Assembly: GCF_009727155.1 (NCBI RefSeq)
Contig: NZ_WNWM01000002.1
Location: 2,108,001 to 2,172,000, forward strand
DNA: 64,000 nucleotides
Source: Pseudoduganella dura
GTDB taxonomy: Bacteria; Pseudomonadota; Gammaproteobacteria; Burkholderiales; Burkholderiaceae_D
Direction: 5' to 3'
This document shows, in pieces, positions 37,831 through 47,593 of this stretch. Within the stretch, counting starts at the first letter, position 1, and the number at the start of each line of letters is the position of its first letter. The notes beneath the pieces are model-generated. The model saw only the letters and a list, made by a program, of their open reading frames with translations. It was not told the origin of the DNA and did not search any database. The translations under genes and the position numbers were made by a program.

Positions 37831-37895
37831 TACCCCAATGGCAGATGCCGGGGTCGGACCCGCCGGGTCTGACCCCGGTACTTCGACTTGGGGTA
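37831..37895. repeat. Nested palindrome (REP-like) between DUF3597 and a chemoreceptor gene
   Basis: Outer arms TACCCCAA (37831-37838) and TTGGGGTA (37888-37895) enclose an inner palindrome at 37848-37878 with 14-base arms CCGGGGTCGGACCC and GGGTCTGACCCCGG (one mismatch). It lies in the spacer between two convergent genes. A separate hairpin (GATCGT, CGATCish loop, ACGATC) is at 37758-37781. Confidence 0.8.
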
Positions 37896-37922
37896 AATGC
37901 ATGCCTTGTCGGCGTGCTGGCC

Positions 37923-39509
37923 TCAAGCCGCCAGCCGCAACGCCGCCCGCGGCGTATCCGGCGTCATCGCCCCATCCACCTTGAACACCGCCACCACAGC
38001 CGCCAATGCCTCTGCCTGCTGCCGCATCGATGCGGCGGCGGCGGCTGCTTCCTCGACCAGCGCGGCGTTCTGCTGCGTCACGCCGTCCATGTCCGCGATG
38101 GCATGGTTCACCTGCTCGATGCCGGCGCTCTGTTCCACGCTCGCGGTGGTGATCTCGCCCATGATGCAGGTCACGCGCTGGATGCTCTGCACCACCTCCG
38201 CCATCGTGGCGCCGGCCTGCTCGACCAGCCTGCTGCCCGCATCCACCTTGCCGACCGAATCGCCGATCAGCGCCTTGATTTCCCGGGCCGCGGCGGCCGA
38301 GCGCTGCGCGAGGTTGCGCACTTCGCCGGCCACGACGGCGAAGCCGCGTCCCTGCTCGCCGGCCCGGGCCGCTTCCACTGCCGCGTTCAGCGCCAGGATA
38401 TTGGTCTGGAACGCAATGCCGTCGATGACCGAGATGATGTCGACGATCTTTTTCGCCGACGCGTTGATCGATTCCATGGTCTGCACCACCTCGCCGACCA
38501 CGGCGCCGCCGCGCACCGCGACTTCCGATGCGCTGGCGGCCAGCTGGTTCGCCTGGCGCGCATTGTCCGCGTTCTGGCGCACCGTCGAGGTCAGCTCTTC
38601 CATCGACGATGCCGTTTCTTCCAGCGCGCCGGCCTGCTGCTCGGTGCGTGCCGACAGGTCCATGTTGCCGGCTGCGATCTGGCTCGATGCGCTCGTCATG
38701 TGTTCGGTACCGCTGCGCACCTGGCCGACAATATGGGCCAGGCCTTCGTTCATCGTTTTCAGCGCGCTCAGCAGGCGGCCCGTCTCGTCGTTCGACGTCA
38801 CCACGATTTCGCTGCGCAGATCGTTGTCGGCAACGCTGCAGGCGATTTCCACTGCCCGGGTCAGCGGCACCACGATGCCGCGGGTCAGCCACCACGAACA
38901 GAACGCCCCCAGCGCCAGCACCGCCGCGCCACAGGCAATCAGGAACCGGCGGTTGCCCTGGAACAGGTGGTCGATGCGTGCCGCTTCCGTGTCGATCGCC
39001 TTGCGTTGCAGCTCGAGCAGCGCTTCGAGCGCCGCCAGGTAAGCCTGGCCATCAGGCTGGAAACGCCCCATCAGCACGGCGTTCGCCTCCTCGAGCTTGC
39101 CCTCTTTCTTCAGTGCCACGATGTCGTCGCGTGAGGCCACGTAACGCTTGCGGGCGGCGCCGATATCGCCGAACACCTGTTTTTCCGCCGGCGTCGCCAG
39201 TAGCGCCTCGACCTGCTTTTGCAGTTCGTTGACCGTGCGCGTCGAATTGGCAGTGTCTTCCGCGAAGAACGCGGCCAGCGAACTGTCCGAACTCTTCGAG
39301 ATTGCCGACGTGCGGCGCACGCTGGTGTGAATCAGGCGGTACCAGTCGCCCACCAGCCGCTCCTTGGCCAGCGGTTCGCGCATCATGTCCTGCGTTGCCT
39401 CGGCAACGGCCTGCATGTGGTAGATGCCGAACGCGGTCATCAGGGTCATCAGGGCCAGCACGAGAGCGAAGCCCGCGGCAAGGCGGGTGCCGATGGTCAG
39501 GTTTTTCAT
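37923..39509 (-). CDS. Methyl-accepting chemotaxis protein with 4HB ligand domain
   Basis: A 528-residue receptor: membrane segment 1 (about 9-30), a periplasmic four-helix-bundle sensor (about 31-185), membrane segment 2 (about 186-208), HAMP (about 208-262) and an MA signalling domain with the tip [20 protein letters not shown]. The C-terminus ends ALRLAA without a CheR-docking pentapeptide. The start is put at 39509 (MKNLTIGTRLAAGFALVL), where the transmembrane helix begins properly; an in-frame start at 39581 adds 24 residues unlike a receptor N-terminus. A promoter is predicted just upstream. Ligand unknown. Its signalling domain is similar to that of the receptor at 485-2089, including the RLAA ending. 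Confidence 0.95.
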   Translation of the reverse strand: MKNLTIGTRLAAGFALVLALMTLMTAFGIYHMQAVAEATQDMMREPLAKERLVGDWYRLIHTSVRRTSAISKSSDSSLAAFFAEDTANSTRTVNELQKQVEALLATPAEKQVFGDIGAARKRYVASRDDIVALKKEGKLEEANAVLMGRFQPDGQAYLAALEALLELQRKAIDTEAARIDHLFQGNRRFLIACGAAVLALGAFCSWWLTRGIVVPLTRAVEIACSVADNDLRSEIVVTSNDETGRLLSALKTMNEGLAHIVGQVRSGTEHMTSASSQIAAGNMDLSARTEQQAGALEETASSMEELTSTVRQNADNARQANQLAASASEVAVRGGAVVGEVVQTMESINASAKKIVDIISVIDGIAFQTNILALNAAVEAARAGEQGRGFAVVAGEVRNLAQRSAAAAREIKALIGDSVGKVDAGSRLVEQAGATMAEVVQSIQRVTCIMGEITTASVEQSAGIEQVNHAIADMDGVTQQNAALVEEAAAAAASMRQQAEALAAVVAVFKVDGAMTPDTPRAALRLAA

Positions 39510-39553
39510 GAGGAAGGGCGCGGCGGGCGCGGAAGGTTGCCTGAAAAAACGGC

Positions 39554-39581
39554 AGTCTAGCACAGGAGTAATTTGCCACAA
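39554..39581 (-). promoter_or_regulatory. Possible promoter of the chemoreceptor gene
   Basis: On the minus strand TTGTGG (39581-39576), 16 bases, TAGACT (39559-39554, four of six matches). No sigma28-type flagellar boxes are visible here. Confidence 0.45.
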
Positions 39582-39704
39582 AGCAATTTATTCCGGGCTG
39601 TCGCGCGCCGGCCATACCGGTAATCAAAGGCCTCAAGCGATTCTTGGATGACGCCGCCACACCGTTGTTTCGATGACCACTATCAACACCGGCGCGACCG
39701 TCAA

Positions 39705-39735
39705 AAAAAACGGGGCCACCCAGGGCCCCGTTTTT
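39705..39735. terminator. Terminator of topB
   Basis: AAAACGGGGCC, loop, GGCCCCGTTTT, with A- and T-runs on both sides, so active in either direction. It lies 15 bases from the topB stop. Confidence 0.88.
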
Positions 39736-39749
39736 CGGCTGTTGCAGAG

Positions 39750-42416
39750 TTACTCGGTGGCGACGGCTTTCTTTGCAGCAGCCTTCTTCGCCGGTGCCTT
39801 CTTGGCCGGCGCTTTCTTTGCGGCGGTCGTTTTCGTCGCTGCAGCCTTCTTCGCCGCCGGCTTCTTCACCGGTGCGGCTTCATCGACAGCACCTTCGGCG
39901 CCTTCCGGCGCGGCGGCGGCCTTGCCCTTGGCGGCCGGCTTTTCCTTGCGTGGCTCGAATTCAAAGCTGATCTTGCCATCCTTGCCGCGCGCGAGGAAGG
40001 CCTTGAACGGGCGCCGCGTGCGCTGCGATACGAAGCCCGGCAGCAGGTCGGTCTTGCCTTCGTTGAGCAGCTTGGCCATCTGCTCCGGCAGGATTTCCTG
40101 CTGCAGGATGATGCGGCCGCTGCGGAAGTCGCACGTCTTCGGTTTGGCCACGCTGTGTTCGCACACATAGGCCAGGCCCATTTCGTACACGCCGCCGGCG
40201 CATTTCGGGCATGGGCCGAGCGCGGTCTGGCCGGTAAAGTCGACGCCTTCGCCATCCTCGCCCTCTTCGTCGTTCTGGCCGAAGTCGAATTCGAGCTTGA
40301 AGTTGTTGATGTCCTCGTCGCGCACGATGCGCAGGATCGCCGCGAACGGCCGGCCCATCTTCGAGCGGAAGCCCTGCAGCGGCCCGATCGTGCGGTTCTT
40401 CAGCAGCTCTTCCACCTCGGCGATCTCGAACTGCCGGCTGCCCGGCGTCTTGCCCATCGAAAATTCGCATTTGGTACAGGCGAAGCGGCGGTAGTTTTCC
40501 TTGACCACGCCACTGCAGTTCGGGCAAGGCGTGCTCAATGTCGCGTACTCGCCCGGGATCGTGTCGTTGTCGTATTCCTTGGCACGCTTGACGATAATCT
40601 GCGTCATCTGCGCGATTTCGCGCATGAACTCCTCGCGCGAGATGCGGCCCTTCTCCATCTGCGACAGCTTGTGTTCCCACTCGCCGGTCAGTTCCGGGGC
40701 GGTCAGTTCGTTGACGCCGAGGCCGCGCAGCAGCGTCATCAGCTGCGACGCCTTGGCGGTGGACATCAGTTCGCGGCCTTCGCGGATCAGGTACTTTTCC
40801 GTCAGCAGGCCCTCGATGATCGCGGCGCGCGTGGCCGGCGTGCCGAGGCCCTTGCCGGCCATCGCGTCACGCAACTCGTCCGAGTCGACCAGCTTGCCGG
40901 CACCTTCCATCGCGGACAGCAGCGTCGCTTCCGTGTAGCGCGCGGGCGGTTTCGTCACCAGGGCGTTCGCGTTGACCTTGTCGGTATGAACCTTCTCGCC
41001 CTTCGCCACGGGCACCAGGTTGCCGCCGCCTTCCTTGTCGTCGCCGGTCGTGTCCTTGCCGTACACCGCCAGCCAGCCGGCGTTCGTCATCACCTTGCCT
41101 TCGGTCTTGAACTGGTGGCCGGAGACTTCGGTAAAGCGCGTGGTCACCTGGAATTCGGCGGCCGGGAAGAACACGGCCATGAAGCGGCGCGTGACCAGGT
41201 CGTACAGTTTCTGTTCCGGTTCCGACAAGCCTTTCGGCGCGATGCCGGTGGGGATGATCGCGAAGTGATCCGAGATCTTGGTGTTGTCGAAGATGCGCTT
41301 GTTCGGCTTGACCCAGCCCTTGTCCAGGATCTGCTTGGCGAACTGGTGGTAGTTCGGGTTTTGCTTGACCACTTCCAGCGTCGACTTCACGGTCGGCAGG
41401 TAGTCTTCCGGCAGGTGGCGCGAATCGGTACGCGGATACGTCAGCACCTTGTGCTTCTCATACAGCGCCTGGGCCAGGCCCAGCGTGTTCTTGGCCGAGA
41501 AACCGAAGCGGCCGTTGGCTTCGCGCTGCAAGCTGGTCAGGTCGAACAGCGCGGGCGCCATCGACGTGGTCGGCTTGGATTCCTCGGTGACGTTGCCCTG
41601 CTTGCCCTTGCAGGCCAGCGCGATCGAATCGGCGGCGGCACGGCTCCACAGGCGCTCGGCGCGCTTCTCGGGATCGTTCTCGTCCTTCTTGAAACCGGTG
41701 TCGAGCCAGCGGCCTTCGTACACGCCGGCGGCGCACACGAATTCGGCGCGCACTTCCCAGTAATCGCGCGGCACGAATTTCTTGATCTTCTCGTCGCGCT
41801 CGACCACGATCGACAGCGTGGGCGTTTGCACACGGCCAACGGTGGTCAGGTAGAAGCCGCCCTCCTTCGAGTTGAAGGCCGTCATCGCGCGGGTGCCATT
41901 GATGCCGATCAGCCAGTCGGCCTCGGAACGGCAGCGCGCGGCATCGGCCAGCGGCAGCATCTCTTCGTCGCTGCGCAGGTGCGCAAAACCATCGCGGATC
42001 GCGTTGGGGGTCATTGACTGCAGCCACAGGCGCTTGACCGGCTGCTTGGCTTTCGCGTTCTGTGCGATCAGGCGGAAGATCAGTTCACCTTCGCGGCCCG
42101 CGTCGCATGCGTTGATCAGGGCCGTGACGTCCTTGCGCTTGATCAGCTTGTTCAAGACCTTGAGCCGGCTTTCCGTCTTGGCGATCGGATTCAGGGCGAA
42201 ATACGGCGGAATCATCGGCAGGTGCGTGAAGCTCCACTTGCCGCGCTTGACGTCGTACTCTTCCGGCACCGCGATTTCCAGCAGGTGGCCAACGGCCGAA
42301 GACAGCACGTATTCGTCGGATTCGAAATACTCATCGTGCTTGGTAAAGCCGCCAAGCGACTTCGCGATGTCGTTCGCGACAGAAGGCTTCTCGGCAATGA
42401 TGAGGGTTTTGCTCAT
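39750..42416 (-). CDS. topB: DNA topoisomerase III
   Basis: Type IA topoisomerase of 888 residues that decatenates DNA. The Toprim domain starts with LIIAEKPSVANDIAKSLGG (catalytic Glu8) and has DAGREGELIFRL; the active tyrosine is Y327 in TYPRTDSRHLP. Two zinc-ribbon-like segments follow the core (CPNCSGVVKENYRR..CTKC and CPKCAGGVYEMG..C). The last roughly 50 residues are an Ala-Lys-Pro tail with KKAPAKK repeats, like histone H1. The start at 42416 matches the family; the frame continues further upstream without similarity. It has its own promoter, downstream of smg-dprA. Confidence 0.97.
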   Translation of the reverse strand: MSKTLIIAEKPSVANDIAKSLGGFTKHDEYFESDEYVLSSAVGHLLEIAVPEEYDVKRGKWSFTHLPMIPPYFALNPIAKTESRLKVLNKLIKRKDVTALINACDAGREGELIFRLIAQNAKAKQPVKRLWLQSMTPNAIRDGFAHLRSDEEMLPLADAARCRSEADWLIGINGTRAMTAFNSKEGGFYLTTVGRVQTPTLSIVVERDEKIKKFVPRDYWEVRAEFVCAAGVYEGRWLDTGFKKDENDPEKRAERLWSRAAADSIALACKGKQGNVTEESKPTTSMAPALFDLTSLQREANGRFGFSAKNTLGLAQALYEKHKVLTYPRTDSRHLPEDYLPTVKSTLEVVKQNPNYHQFAKQILDKGWVKPNKRIFDNTKISDHFAIIPTGIAPKGLSEPEQKLYDLVTRRFMAVFFPAAEFQVTTRFTEVSGHQFKTEGKVMTNAGWLAVYGKDTTGDDKEGGGNLVPVAKGEKVHTDKVNANALVTKPPARYTEATLLSAMEGAGKLVDSDELRDAMAGKGLGTPATRAAIIEGLLTEKYLIREGRELMSTAKASQLMTLLRGLGVNELTAPELTGEWEHKLSQMEKGRISREEFMREIAQMTQIIVKRAKEYDNDTIPGEYATLSTPCPNCSGVVKENYRRFACTKCEFSMGKTPGSRQFEIAEVEELLKNRTIGPLQGFRSKMGRPFAAILRIVRDEDINNFKLEFDFGQNDEEGEDGEGVDFTGQTALGPCPKCAGGVYEMGLAYVCEHSVAKPKTCDFRSGRIILQQEILPEQMAKLLNEGKTDLLPGFVSQRTRRPFKAFLARGKDGKISFEFEPRKEKPAAKGKAAAAPEGAEGAVDEAAPVKKPAAKKAAATKTTAAKKAPAKKAPAKKAAAKKAVATE

Positions 42417-42734
42417 GATTGTTGTTCTCGGTTTCGGTTGCTGCGACGGGCCTGGCCTCGCGCGCGGCGCGTCGGCGGTCTGTCGGGGTATGGCAGGCGC
42501 ATGATACATGGGCATCGTGCTTCGTGCCGAGTTTTTCGCCCCCGCCATTATTGTCAAGGGGCCAATCATAAGCGCGACCACGGCAAAACAGCAAGCATGC
42601 GCACCAATGCAATCCGGCCGCAAATGCGGCCGGGCGGGTACTGCGCGTTACTGATCAGATGATGCGGCTCGAATGGTGCTGCTCGAATATCGATGCCCGA
42701 ATGTTGCCGGTCGGGCGAGCCGCGCTGCGGCGCT
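42417..42734. other. 318-base spacer between topB and smg
   Basis: It contains a probable topB promoter (42565-42594) and, nearer smg, a GC-rich hairpin (CCGGCCGC, AAAT, GCGGCCGG at 42614-42633) without a T-run. No coding frame is convincing. Confidence 0.6.
42565..42594 (-). promoter_or_regulatory. Probable topB promoter
   Basis: On the minus strand TTGCTG (42594-42589), 18 bases, TATGAT (42570-42565). It gives a leader of about 145 bases. Confidence 0.5.
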
Positions 42735-43199
42735 TCAGTGCAGGAGACGAGGCGCCTGCTCTTCGTCCGAACCGAACAGGTCGTCGAACATCAGCGCGTC
42801 CGGCTCCTTGCCCTGGCTCCACAGCAGCATCAGCACGATGATCTTCAGCTTGCCCAGGTTGACGGGCGATTCCTCGAGCGCCAGCGCGCGTTCGATGACG
42901 ATCTCGCGCTGCAGCGGCGACAGCACGCGCGCGCTTTCCAGGAACGCGATGAAGCCGATGGCTTGCGTGCCCAGGGCATCGTGTTCGCGTTCGACATAGA
43001 AACGCGTGCCTGTCGACGCCGAAGTCGATGCCTCTTCGGCACCGGCGATTTCGGTCAGGTCGTTAAGCCATACCAGCGCCTCGGAAATCTCCACGTCGTC
43101 GAAACCGACAGCGGAAAGCTTCTTCGCCAACGCAGCCGGTTCGGGGCACGCATCGGGGCGATAATAGGTCTCGTAGAGATAAACAAGGATGTCGAACAT
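42735..43199 (-). CDS. smg: DUF494 family protein Smg
   Basis: A 154-residue cytoplasmic protein of the Smg family. It starts [20 protein letters not shown], with [36 protein letters not shown] and [20 protein letters not shown] as in E. coli Smg. The function is unknown; it is conserved next to dprA across proteobacteria. Here it follows dprA with a 54-base gap on the same strand. Confidence 0.95.
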   Translation of the reverse strand: MFDILVYLYETYYRPDACPEPAALAKKLSAVGFDDVEISEALVWLNDLTEIAGAEEASTSASTGTRFYVEREHDALGTQAIGFIAFLESARVLSPLQREIVIERALALEESPVNLGKLKIIVLMLLWSQGKEPDALMFDDLFGSDEEQAPRLLH

Positions 43200-43253
43200 G
43201 GCGCTACTCTATCAGCATAAATCGGCGCGGCACAAGACCCGCACCCTTGCTTT

Positions 43254-44387
43254 CTACCTTTTGAGGCGCTGAAACGCACCACCCGGCAGCCGTTCCACAA
43301 CACCTGCTAACTCTAATGCAAGCAAACTTGCCTGTGTGTCAGCGGGATCGAGTTTCAACCTTTGTGCAAGTTCATCGGCGGGTACCGGATCGTACGTCAA
43401 TGCCGTTAGCAACACGTCCGCCGCACCGGTCAATTCTTCCAGCATCGACGATTCGCAGCGCCCGCGGCGCATGCCGAACGCGTCGAGAATATCGTGCTCG
43501 GAGTCGACCAGCCTGGCGCCATCGCGTATCAACTGGTGGCAACCTTTCGCCAGCGCGGAATGGATCGATCCGGGAATCGCGAACACGTCTCGCCCCTGCT
43601 CGTTGGCAAGGCGCGCCGTGATCAGCGAGCCCGATTTTTCCGTTGCCTCCACCACGAGCACGCCGCACGACAAGCCGCTGATGATGCGATTGCGGATCGG
43701 AAAATAATACTTGCGCGCCGGTGTGCCCAGCACGAATTCGCTGAGCAGGCAACCGGCTTCGCGGATACGCGCGGCCAGCGGGGCATTCGATGCCGGATAG
43801 ATCACGTCGATGCCGGTGCCGACGACGGCCACGGTGGAACCATCGCCGCACAGGCCGCCCTGGTGCGCGGCCGCGTCGATGCCGAGCGCGAGGCCCGAGA
43901 CGATCGTGATGCCCGCCTCCGACAAGGCCCGTGCAAAGCGGCTTGCATTGGCCATGCCTTGTACCGTTGCCTTGCGGCTGCCGACAATGCCGATTGCCTT
44001 GCAATACAGGAGCGACACGTCGCCCTGGGCATGCAACAGCACTGGTGGATCGGCAATCTCTTTCAGCTGCGGTGGATAGGCGGCATCGTTCAGCATCAGC
44101 AAATGATTGCCCGGCTGCGCGGCCCAGTGCAGCGTGGCCTCGGCCAGCGCGCGCAGCCGCGGCGAGAACGGCGCGGCAATGGCGGCCAGCGGCAACTCGC
44201 CGAACGGGTTGTCGAGAACGCCCTGACGCGCCGCGTCGATCACGGCATGCGGCGTGCCATGCTCGCGCACCAGCCGGGCCGACAGGTGGCGCGGCAGGCC
44301 CGGCATCTGCGCCAGGCGCAGCCATGGCAGCAGCGCATCGCTGCCATCGGCGCTGCCGCATGAGAAGAGGGATTCCGTGTCCTGCAC
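43254..44387 (-). CDS. dprA: DNA-processing protein DprA
   Basis: Loads RecA on incoming single-stranded DNA during natural transformation. It has 377 residues. A SAM-like N-terminal domain (about 20-90) is followed by the Rossmann-like core with AIGIVGSRKATVQG, VSGLALGIDAAAHQG, VAVVGTGIDVIYPASN and SEFVLGTPARKYYFPIRNRIIS, and a C-terminal winged-helix (DVLLTALTYDPVPADELAQRL). It begins 7 bases after the LysM gene stop, and smg follows, so the three form one operon. Presence alone does not show competence. Confidence 0.97.
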   Translation of the reverse strand: MQDTESLFSCGSADGSDALLPWLRLAQMPGLPRHLSARLVREHGTPHAVIDAARQGVLDNPFGELPLAAIAAPFSPRLRALAEATLHWAAQPGNHLLMLNDAAYPPQLKEIADPPVLLHAQGDVSLLYCKAIGIVGSRKATVQGMANASRFARALSEAGITIVSGLALGIDAAAHQGGLCGDGSTVAVVGTGIDVIYPASNAPLAARIREAGCLLSEFVLGTPARKYYFPIRNRIISGLSCGVLVVEATEKSGSLITARLANEQGRDVFAIPGSIHSALAKGCHQLIRDGARLVDSEHDILDAFGMRRGRCESSMLEELTGAADVLLTALTYDPVPADELAQRLKLDPADTQASLLALELAGVVERLPGGAFQRLKR

Positions 44388-44394
44388 GGCGGGG

Positions 44395-45489
44395 TCACTC
44401 CGGAGTTCTGGCGACGTCGCCCACCACGACCGGTTCCGTCACCTGCATGATCAGGCCATAGGAAACATGGCTGAACACGCGGAAGATAAACAAGGTACCG
44501 ACCTGTTCGTCCGGCAGCTTGACCTGCGGATTGCCGAGATTGTGCCAGCCCTTGTCGGCCGACTTGTCGGTTACCGTCTGCCCGACATGGTACAGCTGGA
44601 GCACGGAGCCGACGTCGAGCCCGTCAAGCTTGCCGCGATTGATCGACACCACATGGTTTTGCCCGGCATGCACGACGCCATCGTAGATGGCCAGCACGCG
44701 CGCATCCACCTGCGCCGCCGGCGGGTGCGGCACATAATTCTGCATCGGCACCGGCTCGGTGCGCATCAACTGGTCGCCAACACCCATCTCCTCCTTCGCG
44801 CCGGTGACGATGAATGTGTGCACGTCCGTACCAGGCGCGGCTTCCTTCTGCAATGCCAGCGTGCCCAGGTAATGCGCCTCCTGGCCCACCACCGCCCGCG
44901 TGACCGGGTCGCGCAGCGGCTTGCCGGGCCGAAATGCCTGGAACGACGTGGCCCCCTTCAGGTCGCCCCGCACATAGGCCTTGTCGTCCTTGCCGAGGAA
45001 GACCCGGTTGCCGGCCGTGGCGACGATGCGCGGCGCGTGCTTCAGCTCATCGGCCTCGACGATCAGCGGCTGCGACAGGAACGGCTCGATCGCACCGGGT
45101 GGAATGGCCGGAACGGCATCCTTGCCCAGGCCTTCGGTACGCACCCGCGGCGCCAGTTTCACAGTGCCGGGCTCGGCATTCCCCAGTTTGCTGCCCAGCC
45201 GCAGGCGCCCGGCCACGCGGTCGAACCAGATGACCTGGCCAGGATAAATCCAGTGCGGATCGGCGATCTCGGCACGGTTCATGCCCCATACCTGCGGCCA
45301 GCACCACGGCTTTTGCAGGAACGTGCCAGCGATGTCCCACAACGTATCGCCGCGGGCCACGGTATGCTGGTCCGGCGCGTTCGGCCGGAATTCGCAGCGG
45401 GTGTTCTGTGCCCCGGCGGACACCGCGGTGGCACCGGAAAACACGGCTGCGATCAACAGGCGCACGCCGACTGTGCTAAAATTTTTCAT
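44395..45489 (-). CDS. LysM peptidoglycan-binding domain protein, exported
   Basis: A 364-residue protein with a signal peptide (cleavage near AGA, residue 27). One LysM domain lies at about 41-92 (HTVARGDTLWDIAGTFL, then WCWPQVWGMNRAEIADPHWIYPGQVIWF). The remaining 270 residues are mostly beta and have no named domain I recognise; the piece ending with DKGWHNLGNPQVKLPDEQVG to near the C-terminus is typical of this betaproteobacterial family found before dprA. It is the first gene of LysM-dprA-smg, divergent from def. Probably binds murein in the periplasm; the role is not established. Confidence 0.93.
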   Translation of the reverse strand: MKNFSTVGVRLLIAAVFSGATAVSAGAQNTRCEFRPNAPDQHTVARGDTLWDIAGTFLQKPWCWPQVWGMNRAEIADPHWIYPGQVIWFDRVAGRLRLGSKLGNAEPGTVKLAPRVRTEGLGKDAVPAIPPGAIEPFLSQPLIVEADELKHAPRIVATAGNRVFLGKDDKAYVRGDLKGATSFQAFRPGKPLRDPVTRAVVGQEAHYLGTLALQKEAAPGTDVHTFIVTGAKEEMGVGDQLMRTEPVPMQNYVPHPPAAQVDARVLAIYDGVVHAGQNHVVSINRGKLDGLDVGSVLQLYHVGQTVTDKSADKGWHNLGNPQVKLPDEQVGTLFIFRVFSHVSYGLIMQVTEPVVVGDVARTPE

Positions 45490-45835
45490 TGAATATGTCC
45501 GTTAATTCGGCTCGAGAAAGCTCCCGGTTATTGCTTCTCTGCGATTGCTTGCATTACTTCCATGTTGCTTGCTGAAGTAATACCAACCCCGCCGAGAAGT
45601 TGCCGAACAGAATCAATTCTGCCCAACTTACCCTGAACTGACAAGCCAAACGCTGCCGTGATGCGTGCCGGGCCGTCGTTCAGGCGTTGCTTTTTTGCGA
45701 GGCAGGAGATTTCGAATCACTTTGGAATCATTCAGTCCACGCATTCCTTGCATCGATTCACGCGCCGGTTGCCACTCCGACTTTTACGATTCTTACGATT
45801 CTTACCTTACCCGCCCCTCTTTTATCAGATCACCA
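45490..45835. other. Divergent spacer between the LysM and def genes, 346 bases
   Basis: No gene is seen. GC is lower than in neighbouring genes. The def leader contains a short tandem repeat, TTACGATTC twice then TTACC (45784-45806). It must hold the promoters of both divergent operons, but I could not pick a convincing -35/-10 pair. Confidence 0.5.
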
Positions 45836-46375
45836 ATGTCGAAACTGAACATCCTCCGTTTTCCCGATCCGCGCCTGCACAAGGTCGCCAAGCCAGTCAC
45901 CGAGTTCGACGAGCGAATTGCCCGTCTGGTTGCCGACATGGCCGAGACGATGTATGACGCACCCGGCATCGGCCTGGCCGCCACGCAGGTGGACGTGCAC
46001 GAGCAGGTCATCGTCATCGACATCAGCGAGACGAAGGACCAGCTGACCGTCTTCATCAATCCCGAAGTGCTGTGGGCCAGCGACGAGAAGCAGGTCTACG
46101 ATGAAGGCTGCCTGTCGGTACCCGGCGTTTACGACGATGTGGAGCGCCCGGCGAAAGTGAAGGTGCGCGCACAGAACGAGAAAGGCGAGTTCTTCGAGGT
46201 GGATGCGGATGGCCTGCTGGCCGTGTGCATCCAGCACGAGATGGACCACCTGCTGGGCAAGGTGTTCGTCGAGTACCTGTCGCCGCTCAAGCGCAACCGC
46301 ATCAAGACCAAGCTGCAGAAGGAAGAGCGCGGCATCGAACGCGAGCGCCAGTTGCGCGCGGCCGGCCGCCGCTGA
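45836..46375 (+). CDS. def: Peptide deformylase
   Basis: Removes the formyl group from nascent proteins. It has 179 residues with three class I motifs: [13 protein letters not shown] (C92 binds the metal) and the QHEMDHLLG helix (H134 and H138 metal ligands, E135 catalytic). The C-terminus has a basic helix, [14 protein letters not shown], that associates with the ribosome in homologues. The start at 45836 fits the family ([14 protein letters not shown]). Twelve bases before fmt, the usual def-fmt operon. Confidence 0.99.
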   Translation: MSKLNILRFPDPRLHKVAKPVTEFDERIARLVADMAETMYDAPGIGLAATQVDVHEQVIVIDISETKDQLTVFINPEVLWASDEKQVYDEGCLSVPGVYDDVERPAKVKVRAQNEKGEFFEVDADGLLAVCIQHEMDHLLGKVFVEYLSPLKRNRIKTKLQKEERGIERERQLRAAGRR

Positions 46376-46387
46376 TACGGGCGCCCG

Positions 46388-47344
46388 ATGAAGGTCGTCT
46401 TTGCCGGTACTCCCGAGTTCGCAGCCGTGGCGCTGCGGGCCATCCATGCGGCGGGCTTCGAGATCCCGCTGGTGCTGACCCAGCCGGACCGCCCGGCCGG
46501 CCGCGGCCTGCACCTGCAGCCCTCGGCCGTGAAACAATACGCGGTCGCGCATGGCATTCCCGTGGCGCAGCCGCTGTCGCTGCGGATGGATGCCAGGGAT
46601 CCGCAGCGCGCGCAGGAAGCGCGGGAAGCACACGAACGCCTGCTTGCCACGGATTACGATGCGATGGTGGTGGCCGCCTATGGCCTGATCCTGCCGCGCA
46701 GCACGCTCGATATCAAGCCCTGCATCAATATTCACGGTTCGCTGCTGCCGCGCTGGCGCGGTGCCGCGCCGATCCACCGCGCGATCGAGGCCGGCGACCA
46801 TGAAACGGGCGTCACCATCATGCAGATGGAAGAAGGACTCGACACCGGCCCGATGCTGCTGATCGAGCGCACGCCGATCGGCCCGCAGGATACGACCGCC
46901 ACGCTGCACGACCGGCTGGCATCGATGGGCGCGCAAATGGTGGTCAAGGTGCTGCGCAAGATGGAGCACGACGTGATCGAGGCGGTACCGCAGCCCGAGG
47001 CCGGCGTCACCTATGCCACCAAGATCGCCAAGGACGAGGCGGCGCTGGACTTCACGCAACCGGCGCGCGATGTCGGCCGCAAGATCCGTGCATTCAACCC
47101 GTTCCCCGGCGCGCATGCCCTGGTGAACGGCACCGTCATCAAGCTGTGGGGCGCCGAATTGCTGGACGAGGGCAGCAACTCTCCGGCCGGGCAGGTGCTG
47201 GCCGCCGATGCGCAGCTTGGCATCGTGGTGGCGTGCGGCCAGGGCGCCCTGCGCCTGACGGAACTGCAAAAGCCGGGCGGCAAGCGCCTGCCGGCCGCGG
47301 AGTTCATCAAGGGCTTCGCGCTCGAAGGCCTGCGTTTCGCCTGA
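46388..47344 (+). CDS. fmt: Methionyl-tRNA formyltransferase
   Basis: Adds a formyl group to initiator Met-tRNA. It has 318 residues. The N-terminal Rossmann domain starts [16 protein letters not shown] and carries the catalytic region [20 protein letters not shown] (N, H of the triad) and [12 protein letters not shown] (D). The C-terminal OB domain includes the segment [15 protein letters not shown]. Directly after def. Confidence 0.99.
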   Translation: MKVVFAGTPEFAAVALRAIHAAGFEIPLVLTQPDRPAGRGLHLQPSAVKQYAVAHGIPVAQPLSLRMDARDPQRAQEAREAHERLLATDYDAMVVAAYGLILPRSTLDIKPCINIHGSLLPRWRGAAPIHRAIEAGDHETGVTIMQMEEGLDTGPMLLIERTPIGPQDTTATLHDRLASMGAQMVVKVLRKMEHDVIEAVPQPEAGVTYATKIAKDEAALDFTQPARDVGRKIRAFNPFPGAHALVNGTVIKLWGAELLDEGSNSPAGQVLAADAQLGIVVACGQGALRLTELQKPGGKRLPAAEFIKGFALEGLRFA

Positions 47345-47403
47345 AGCCGGCGTTGGCGGATTGGCGAGGCACCGGCTGCCGTCCTCGTCAACAATTCACA
47401 TTG

Positions 47404-47441
47404 AACATTTTATTTTCCTATCGGTAATTTAATAAAATGTT
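47404..47441. promoter_or_regulatory. Perfect AT-rich inverted repeat between fmt and a PEP-CTERM gene
   Basis: AACATTTTATT, 16 bases, AATAAAATGTT. The arms are 11 bases and perfect, in a strongly AT-rich patch 60 bases after fmt and 150 bases before the next start. It could end the fmt transcript or act as an operator for the following gene. Confidence 0.5.
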
Positions 47442-47593
47442 TTAAATCGCCTGCCATGCATTCATGCGAACGAATGGGCATAACTGTTTTATCAGGCCAT
47501 CGTTGTATCCGCACAAAAGCACGCTTTATTTGTTTCAAAGCAACGCATGGCCAGCTAATATACTTACTCGATTCCACTTTATTGAGAAGTATC

